From Ligustrum vulgare (Eukaryota; Streptophyta; Magnoliopsida; Lamiales; Oleaceae), in NCBI GenBank assembly GCA_963555705.1, contig OY743184.1:29606639-29670638 (forward strand): DNA of 64,000 bases, read 5' to 3'. Every line of letters begins with the position of its first letter. The first letter of the stretch is position 1. Shown piece by piece: positions 55,963 through 64,000 of the stretch. Made by a program: the position numbers and the translations under genes. The notes under the pieces were generated by a model. That model made no database searches, was not told the DNA's origin, and saw only the letters and a list, made by a program, of their open reading frames with translations.

Positions 55963-55999
55963 TTTCGAGGACGAAATTTTCTTTTAGGGGGTAAGGAAT

Positions 56000-56399
56000 T
56001 GTAATACCGTTTTTCATTGTTACGTGCATCTTTAAATTCCACGTGACATTTATATTAATGTTATTATAAATTTTAAATTTGATAAATTTTATGTCAATGA
56101 TTTGAATTATTTTGCAGTGGAAAGACTTGGATGCCTTCTTGATCAATGTGCCAAATAGAAAGTCCATAAATTGTCTATGTGCAATTTTATGTGTGATTAT
56201 TAACGTTATTTATTAATCTTGTTATTTTCTATTTAATTAAGTTGAAAGTGGCCTAAATTTTGTTAAATGGGAATTGGGGAAAGTTTAGTGGCACTTTGAA
56301 TTTTATTTGAGGGATGTGGACTTAAATTACCTATTTATGAGAGTCGAAGGACTGAATTGCAAATTAACAAGTTTTACATTTAAATCCTAAACCTAATCT
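56000..56399 (+). mobile_element. G2 LTR fragment at the end of the first duplication unit
   Basis: Starts TGTAATACCG, identical to the first 400 bp of the 3' LTR at 58091, then breaks into a second copy of pol at 56400. It is a by-product of the tandem duplication, not an independent LTR. Confidence 0.85.
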
Positions 56400-57490
56400 A
56401 TAAGATTTTAGTGATTTATTGATGTAGAAATGTTCATGTGATATATATGATGGTTATTACACTGTGATCTTAAGGAGATTGATATGATTAAATGTTGAGG
56501 TCATATGGTATGGTGATAAGTGACATGTCACATGATTACCAGTAGTTATGGTGGATAGATAGTTAATGAATGTTATGATTGTCCTATGGAAGAATAGTGT
56601 AATTATATGTTTGAACTAATTAATCTTATCTTGATCAATGGTTTGTTTATTGCTAAATGTGACCTATGGTCGGGAGACTTCAATTGTTTATGATAAGATA
56701 GAGGAATTTATTTAAAATTTTGGTGATGTAGTTGTGGTTACTCATTGTTGGTTGTGCATTAGATGTGAGTAGAGCATTTTATCCATTTTGAGATCTCCAT
56801 GGAATATACATAAATTTGGATTGGTTAAAATCTAAGATGATCATTAGTGTAACTTTTACTTATTGGGGAGTTGTATCTTTGGGTTAAGTAAACTTGATGA
56901 GGAATCCGATATGAATCACAAAAGTCTTATTCATTGGTGATAGATCAATGATTTATTTATAAAATACTTGGTTAGAGTATTGTTGTTATGATGATTTTGA
57001 AAGCATGGATTTTTAAGTTAGTACCTTGGCTTTAGTTTTAAGATGAGTGTATAATGCTGAATACTTGATTACAATATATAAGTATGGATTACAGGATTTA
57101 AGTTCGATCCTCCGATTTTAAAGGAAATGTCAGCATATTTAGAAAGGATTTCGTTTGTGAATCTTTCCAGAAAGATTTTGTCAAAGTTTTAGTATTTCTA
57201 CTGTATATTTTGGTATGGACGTCAAGTTTCACTAATTCTGGATTATAAAGTCTTATTTTGGTCAATCTTCTTGATTTTAGTTTTAAGAATGTGATCAATC
57301 AATATATACATTAAGGTTTAGACGTTAGAATAGATCATATGAAAGGCCGGAAATGGAAAGTTAGTGAATGGATTCATAAGTGGGATAATGTCGGTTGATG
57401 GTCTCCTACAACAATAGCTATCAAGCTTCGATCCATATTGAGTACTATACGATAGGAAGTGTAGATCGTCAGTTCACGAGGGTGAGCAAG

Positions 57491-58053
57491 GAGAAAGAAA
57501 ATTTTTGGGTCTAGAAATAGTACAGCAGACAATATAACTTATAAAAGAGATCCTTCGATGGATGAAAATTGCTAAGAGTAGACAAAAGAACTATGCTGAC
57601 AAAAGAAGGAAACCACTGGAATTCGCCGCATGTGCTATGATCTTCTTGAAAGTAACTCCTATGAAAGAGTTATGAGATTCGAGAAGAAAGGAAAGTTATG
57701 CCTGCATTTTGTTGACCCCTTTAAGATACTTGAAAAGGGTAGGTGGATTTAGATTATCGGGTTGCATTGCAATTGGCACTATCAGGAGTACATAATGTTT
57801 TCGTGTCTCTATGTTGAGGAAGTATATTTTAGATTCCTCTCATATTCTCAGCTATGAATCACTGGATTTGCGTGAGGATCTAACTTATGAGGAACCAACT
57901 GTGAAAATCTTAATGAAAGTAAATAAACAACTTAGAAGAAAGAAGATTACGTTAGTTAAGGTTCTTTGGAGGAATCATGCAGTAGAAGAGGCTACTTGGG
58001 AATGCGAAGACGAAATGCATGCCAAGTATTCACAACTTTTTGGTAAATCTTAA
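57491..58053 (+). pseudogene. G2 integrase C-terminus and chromodomain-like end, second copy
   Basis: Exact counterpart of 55400-55962 in the second duplication unit, with the same stops and the same open 80-codon end at 57811-58053. Sharing of all disabling mutations shows that decay preceded duplication. Confidence 0.8.
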
Positions 58054-58090
58054 TTTCGAGGACGAAATTTTCTTTTAGGGGGTAAGGAAT

Positions 58091-61079
58091 TGTAATACCG
58101 TTTTTCATTGTTACGTGCATCTTTAAATTCCACGTGACATTTATATTAATGTTATTATAAATTTTAAATTTGATAAATTTTATGTCAATGATTTGAATTA
58201 TTTTGCAGTGGAAAGACTTGGATGCCTTCTTGATCAATGTGCCAAATAGAAAGTCCATAAATTGTCTATGTGCAATTTTATGTGTGATTATTAACGTTAT
58301 TTATTAATCTTGTTATTTTCTATTTAATTAAGTTGAAAGTGGCCTAAATTGTGTTAAATGGGAATTGGGGAAAGTTTAGTGGCACTTTGAATTTTATTTG
58401 AGGGATGTGGACTTAAATTACCTATTTATGAGAGTCGAAGGACTGAATTGCAAATTAACAAGTTTTACATTTAAATCCTAAACCTAATCTAATCCCTCAC
58501 GCTCGTACTCTCACACTCGGTCTCGATCTCTCTCTCACGCTGAACTCTCTCTCACCGCTCCCTCTCGGTCGTCTCACTCTCTCGGCCTCTCACCCGTTTC
58601 CCCTCCCTCTGTCCCTTCCTCGCGCAGCCGGCCACCACCCCACCGGTGGTAAGTCCCTTTTTCCGCCCCCTCACACACAACGCACGCACCGAACACACAT
58701 CAACACACCCATGCGAACACACACTCGTATTTTTATGTACGTGTGATGTTTTTGTGTGTGTGTGTGTGTATATATATATAGATGTGTAAATTATACAATG
58801 GATTTTCATAATTCCTGACCTCGGTGAATAATGTGTATATATGCGTGTATATTTAGAGTTGTATATATATATATATATATAATTTCAAATTTATTAATTT
58901 ATATGGATTAATTTCACATTTTCCAAAATTTATGAATTTGTTAATTCAATTGAATTGTTTACTGTCGGTTTTGAGAATTTACATATTTCGAATAGTTAGC
59001 ATGTTAATTGAAATTGTCTTTGTGAAATTCAAGTTGTGATGAAGATTCCATAGCTTCAATTAACCTTTGTGCAATGTGATTAGTTAGATTTCAAACAATG
59101 GTTTAATCTCTTATTCCGAAGGAAGTAGGATTTGTGTTTGACGTAGTTTGAGATTTCTATTGATTTGAATTGTAAGTCACATGAAAGTCTCAACCTCAGT
59201 TACAAGTGTTAAATATGATTTTTGAACTGAATGCAATTTTTATGTATTAATTTCAAATCTGGGAATTTATGATGATACTAATATCTATAAATATAGATAT
59301 CGAATGTATGTAAATTTCAGACTTTAAATGATAATATTATTTAATTGACTTTCTATTGGTTCAATGTTGATTTTTAAATGGAAATTTTCAAATTTAGGGA
59401 TTTCAAATAATCAGGTTGTTTGAACTGAATTTCAATGTACATTTTTATTATAATTGTTATTTTCAGATTTATGAGTAATTAGGACGCTAATTGAAATTGT
59501 CCATGTGACAATTAAGTTGTGATAATATTGAATAGTTTTGACTTTTGAATAATTTGATAAGTAAGAGTTCGATGTTTCTTACCCTTGAATTTAAACACTT
59601 ATTTCGAATGTGATAGTATATGTGTTTGACATGATTTAAGGACACGTTTGAGTTAAATTGCGAGTCTAATAGAAATGTTAACCTCAAGTTATGAGTTTTG
59701 TTTATAATATTGAATAGGATGATGAACGTGTTTGTTTCAAATCTAAAGTTATACCTTATTTATGGATGGATATAATTAGGAATTTTAGTAGATTGACGTC
59801 ACGGGCATCCGAGACTTTTCCACTTGCAAATTCAGAAACGGTAAATTACTAAGGACTGCAAGTAAGTAAACTTCCCCTATTTTCATAGAAGTTAAATGTA
59901 AATGTGGAATGTGTAAATGACTGTTTGAAACTTACTTGCTTTGATGAATTTCATTTACTTTATGAAAGTACATGTTATTATGAAGAATGTTCAAGCATGC
60001 ACATTATCATGTCATTGCATCATCAAGCATGCATTGGCATCGGAATTGGGAAGTCAAATGTTTTTAAATGAAAGAAATGTATCAATGTGCAAGTTTGTTC
60101 AAAAGTTATGTATCCCAAGTTTTTAAGAAAGAATGGGTGTATTTCTAGTTCATGAAAGATGCGAGTGGGAAATGGGGCGCGGGGGACCGGCGTACCCGAA
60201 TTAAGTCTCTTTGCGACGGAATGTTCAACCGTTTTACGGTGGACTGTTAAACCGCTTTGCGGTGGAATGAAGTGAATGAGCCGCTTTGCGGTGGAAATGT
60301 GAAAGTTAATCTGGTTCCAAATAAGAATTGCCCACTGTTATCTGATTGGCTAGAAGATACACCAAGTGAGCTCACGATGGAAATGAAGTGAAAGTTTTGA
60401 AATGTTAAGTGAAAGTTTGAAAACTTTGAATGTTCTAGAAAGTAAAGTAAATGGGGATACATATATGGAATTTTTAAAGCATTCATGTCATAAGCATGCA
60501 TTTCATGCATAAAGTTTACTTACTGAGCTTTAGCTCATTCAAATCCCTCTCCAATATTTCAAGTGATGAAAGTTAGATGATCTGAGGATGGAGCATTTGG
60601 TGGCAGACTCATACAGTACCACGAGTTATCATTTTAAATAAAGTTTGAATTGGAATTTCATAAATGTTTTAGTTGTTTTATTAGTTCATTCTTTTAATTG
60701 TTCATTGGATTTAGTTTTTTATAAGTCGTTTATCTCTTTAGTAGTTTATCAATCCTCCATTTAGTTAAATGGAGCTCATGGTTTAAATTTATTCATCGTT
60801 GAGGAGTTTGGGAATTAATGTTGGAGTTGGATTTTGGAGATTTCGGTTGGATGTTGAATGTTGGATTTAAATGGTTTTGAGAATTGTATATGTATTGTAG
60901 GCATGATGTCCCTCTACAGGTTGGTTATGTCCAAGTTATAGAGGAGACTCTGCCGAAATTTTTGTAAAATTTCATAATAGAAAATTAAAATGTTGAGGTT
61001 TTAAATGATTTCTTTTCTGTATTTAAGTTAAGAAAAATTAACACGCCTAGGTTTAAGATTTTGAACTTGGGGTGTTACA
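58091..61079 (+). mobile_element. G2 element 3' LTR (2,989 bp)
   Basis: Starts TGTAATACCG after the polypurine tract (TTTTAGGGGGTAAGG) and ends GGGGTGTTACA at 61079. It includes CT-rich sequence (58490-58660), GT/TA microsatellites (58753-58780 and 58863-58880) and the hairpin cluster at 60204-60296. The 3' half is very close to 50976-52297. The left target duplication is in the gap, so the right one (AATGG at 61080) cannot be verified. Confidence 0.85.
60204..60296 (+). repeat. Hairpin cluster in G2 3' LTR
   Basis: GTCTCTTTGCGAC, ACCGTTTTACGGT, ACCGCTTTGCGGT and CCGCTTTGCGG, as in the solo LTR. The first stem is partly lost. The copy at 51392-51512 has one damaged stem (CGCTTTGCTG) and one extra unit. 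Confidence 0.8.
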
Positions 61080-62465
61080 ATGGAAATACACGTCCAACTA
61101 TTTAATTGGAGTGGGAGGATTGTAAGACCACCTTCTTGACACTTATTCTACAGAGAGTATTTTTAGATAGTCTCTACCGAAATAAGAGGACTCCTCCTCA
61201 TTTAGGGAAGTGGTAGAAATTATGGATTTGAAATCACGGAAGGTGAATGTGAACTCGGAATTGGATTCCTTGTACTACACCAAGTTTTTTATATTTGTAG
61301 ACACGCCTAATGAGGTCAAACCTAGGGGTCAAACCTATAAGGTGTGATGAGTCTTTAAGATGATAAGAGAATGGTAGATGGGAAGGTTGATGCCTTCAGC
61401 ACAAGGCTTATGACTATGGGTTTGTGAAACCCTTCTTGCCAATCATCATGCAAAAATTTACCTAGATCTTTTATCCATTGTCGTTCATTGTGAAAATGAG
61501 GTACGACACATGGATGTCAAGAAGTTTCTTGAATGCGTCTTGAGGAAATCCTTTACAAAGTGTAACCTGATGGGTTCAAACTAAAGACCATGAAAGTAAA
61601 ATTCATGACTTACAAGTTTCCAACTTTGTATTTGGGTTAATCAAGATATGGAATATAGAATTTGATCGACCCATTGTGATACATGTTCTTGATCAAAATC
61701 TTGATATATCTTAAGTATACTCGTGTATATAGAAAGATGAGACAATTTTCGTGACAATTTATTTGAATAACACTCTACTTATGTGTGAGAGTATTTTCAT
61801 TAAATTGTAGTTGGTATCAGCAATTAGACTTGAAAGATTTGTAGATGATTGTCTACTTTTTCTAGGTATTCGTATTTTTTGGAGGGAGAGAAAAATGGAA
61901 TAGAATAGTCTCAAGTTTCATATAATAATAAGACACTATCTACATTTGCAATATTTAAGTCCTAAAAGTGATAACTTTCTTTGTGGACTTTATCTATCTT
62001 ATGAGTATTCTCCTAAGACTCATGGTAAGATAGAGAATGTTCCTTATGCTCTGGCTATAGGAAGCTTTACTTTGCACTAGATAGGTCATATCTTATGCTG
62101 GGGATATTGTTGGTGATTATTTGTTTGATCCAGGATCAGATTATTGAATAGAAGTAAAGCATATTCTCAAGAATTTTTGGAAAACGAGTAAATATTTGCT
62201 TATCAATTCAGGTTGTGATTTGATGGATTAAAACTAATTAAGATCTGATTTGAGTAGGACACTAGAGAGTCTTCAAAATTGGAATATAACTAGGAGATAA
62301 TGTGGTTAATTGGTTGAGTATGATACAATCTTGGATTGTTTGTTATACAACCATGACTTACATCGAAACGAGTTACTAGCTTGATTGGGAACATGATCAT
62401 TAACGTAGTGATGATGTTGACAAGATGGACGACTCAATGTTTCATATATACTCTAAGTCCTAAGA
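61080..62465 (+). pseudogene. Third copia element: RT and RNase H remnants
   Basis: Starts right after the G2 LTR with RIVRPPS-like pre-RT sequence. Then come RT remnants (HMDVKK near 61510, LYKV-x-PDGFKLK near 61553), and RNase H remnants (EVKHILKNFWKTSKYLLINSG near 62150-62220). It ends just before a polypurine tract. Frames are broken throughout. It repeats the RT region already present at 50290-50775, so it is a different copia from copia-2 unless the gap hides a rearrangement. Confidence 0.65.
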
Positions 62466-62478
62466 GCAAGTGGGAGAT
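62466..62478 (+). other. Copia polypurine tract
   Basis: GCAAGTGGGAGAT directly before TGTTGGAATTAT, the standard copia plus-strand primer tract and LTR start. Confidence 0.75.
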
Positions 62479-63687
62479 TGTTGGAATTATATATGCCCAT
62501 AGAGTATAATTCATAACATTTGAAATAAAATATTAATTGATTGTATTAATATGAAGTTGCGTTTGTTCAAGGGTCGATTTGATATTATAAATTGAGTGTT
62601 TAAGTTGTTAAACGCAAAAATGTTCAATTTGTAATTCTATCTAAAATTAACGTTCATGATCAGTAAATAAATATGGATAATTTATTTTGATAAGATCGTC
62701 TTGGTTCTATTAAAGTCATCTTTGAATTTGGTAATAAAATTGAGAGTACGTTTGGAACATATTGGACGAAACCACGTGAAATTAATTTGTAACGTTGACC
62801 ATATAAATTTAATTTCACTTGACTATAGTACGTGAGACCTTAATCATAATCGGATAAGGGACTTCGATTACTAGTTTGAAGTTCTTTGAGGTATCAACGG
62901 GTGAGATCAAATTGTTGATCAATATCTCGGTACTTTAAGAATTAAAGTAAACTAATGAGGAACATATATTCGTATTATGGAATCCGTCACCTTTTAGATA
63001 TGATCATAATCTCACTGATTTTTTTAGTGGACAGTTGAATCTGAACTCAGTAATTCGACAATGAATGTTGAATTTTATGATGTGATGTGATTACGTCGAA
63101 CTGTCATATAGAAGATGAGAGTTGAGATTTTATGAATATTCAGAGAAGGACATTTTGGTCAATTTAGCTTGCTCTGAATATTCGAGTTGATCGACAGGGG
63201 TAACATGTAAGAGCAATACGTCAGAGGATAAAGTTATTGATTATTGTTTCAGTAATTACAATTTTACTAAGAGTGCAATATCATTCTTTTAGTGGAATAG
63301 AACGTGATTAATTAATTAATTTTGACTGATCCAGAGTTGACCGGTCATAATTAATTTATTGGAGCTTAGTTTAATTGAGTCCGATTAAGTTCCCTTTGTG
63401 ACTTCACTATAATAGGCTTATGCATGCTTATTACCTATATTGGGCTGTGCAGAAATGAGTATAGGTTATGATACTAGAGTTGGTAGGGTTTTGGAGAGTA
63501 AAGAGGTTACAAATAGTTTCCTAAGACTATTTTTCTTAACCTAGTTTGCAAAGTGGCGAGACATACACCAAAAGTATGTAGTGTGTGTTTCCTATTTACA
63601 AAGAAAACCTTAATCTTGGTTTAACCTACGCCTAGAGAAAGGTGATCACACATATGCACAGTTATCATGCTTGCTATAATTACAACA
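62479..63687 (+). mobile_element. Copia 3' LTR (end approximate)
   Basis: Starts TGTTGGAATTATATATGCC after the polypurine tract. It includes AT-rich U3-like sequence and, near 63400-63600, a R/U5-like region. The end is placed at ATTACAACA (63687) only tentatively because no second copy is available. Confidence 0.6.
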
Positions 63688-63818
63688 CCAAAATGAATGC
63701 CAACTGCCAAGTTAAAATTCTATGGAAATTGAACGCACAACATGGGAGAAGAAGAATTAATTGGGTTTGTATTTGATCGGTATTATTTTCCTGCTTCCTG
63801 AAAGGATAAACAAATTAT

Positions 63819-64000
63819 ATGACCCGACCTTATGCCCGTGATTTTTTTCGTTATTACATGGTCGGTCACATGCCGACCTATCTTCTACTCAGCAATATTG
63901 GGCCTATGTTCTCTAAAGCCCGGGCTTATCAGATCGGAGGCACCCCGATCACTGTAGCTCGTGTTCTCACTGATGGGCCAGGTCAGTCTACACCGGCCTA
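63819..64000 (+). CDS. Unknown partial ORF running off the right edge
   Basis: From ATG 63819 (preceded in frame by a TAA) 60 codons are open to the window end: PYARDFFRYYMVGHMPTYLL, then SNIGPMFSKARAYQIGG. Base composition here is clearly GC-richer than the surrounding repeats. I recognise no family. It may be a host gene exon or an element protein. Confidence 0.35.
   Translation, partial: MTRPYARDFFRYYMVGHMPTYLLLSNIGPMFSKARAYQIGGTPITVARVLTDGPGQSTPA

Larger units (their letters stand above)
54309..58490 (+). repeat. 2,091-bp tandem duplication inside the G2 element
   Basis: 54309-56399 is repeated as 56400-58490 at a constant offset of 2,091. The encoded peptides are identical, and by eye I found only one base difference (56255-56265 against 58346-58356, TTTTG against TTGTG). 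The unit runs from within pol through the polypurine tract and 400 bp into the LTR. At the junction both edges share TATAAGATTTTAG. Confidence 0.9.

Overview
This window is repeat-dominated plant nuclear DNA, probably from a dicot. It consists of AT-rich intergenic sequence made of nested LTR retrotransposons, with one endogenous pararetrovirus and very few host genes. The plant assignment rests on Ty1/copia, Athila-type and chromovirus-type Ty3 polyproteins, tRNA-iMet and tRNA-Asp primer binding sites, a Stowaway-like MITE, a 35S-like pararetroviral promoter and a LOG-family cytokinin gene. There are no bacterial features. A 200-N assembly gap lies at 50776-50975. Element names such as G1, copia-1 and Athila-H are local labels.

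1-1.2 kb: the 5' part of an intronless LOG-like gene (minus strand) and an intact 183-codon ORF of unknown function with a basic/Cys-rich core. 1.3-7.95 kb: a chromovirus-type Ty3 family (G1) whose internal 3' end plus LTR is tandemly duplicated. 7.95-19.3 kb and 31.0-31.25 kb: a minus-strand Athila-type element (Athila-H) disrupted by a minus-strand copia element (copia-1) that lacks an integrase domain, with an extra 'MPPK' ORF downstream. 19.3-31.0 kb: a G1 solo LTR in Athila-H, with a perfect 5-bp target duplication (TAGGG). It contains a MITE and was split by a ~8.9 kb pararetrovirus insertion (20.86-29.79 kb, minus strand) with recognisable promoter, primer site, capsid, movement, two protease-like, RT and RNase H regions.

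33.0-34.5 kb: a 1,025-bp, TG...CA-bounded, 5-bp-TSD-flanked element built of three palindromic units containing tRNA-like A/B boxes. 34.8-50.8 kb: a plus-strand copia element (copia-2) split by a solo LTR (35.5-36.9 kb), a pol-deleted Athila-type element (Athila-2, 37.1-46.0 kb) and a solo LTR of a second chromovirus family, G2 (46.5-49.8 kb, TSD AAATT). 51.0-61.1 kb: a G2 element with a near-perfect 2,091-bp internal tandem duplication. 61.1-63.7 kb: the 3' part of a third copia element and its LTR. 63.8-64.0 kb: an open frame running off the edge.

The pieces work together mainly as a stratigraphy: older elements (Athila-H, copia-2) were hit by later LTR elements, some reduced to solo LTRs, and one solo LTR received the pararetrovirus. 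The most unusual shared signal is that each of five LTR families carries its own cluster of short hairpins or palindromes. In two families the same family-specific palindrome recurs in the leader of the extra MPPK ORF. No coding potential beyond the LOG gene and the 183-codon ORF looks like active host gene content.
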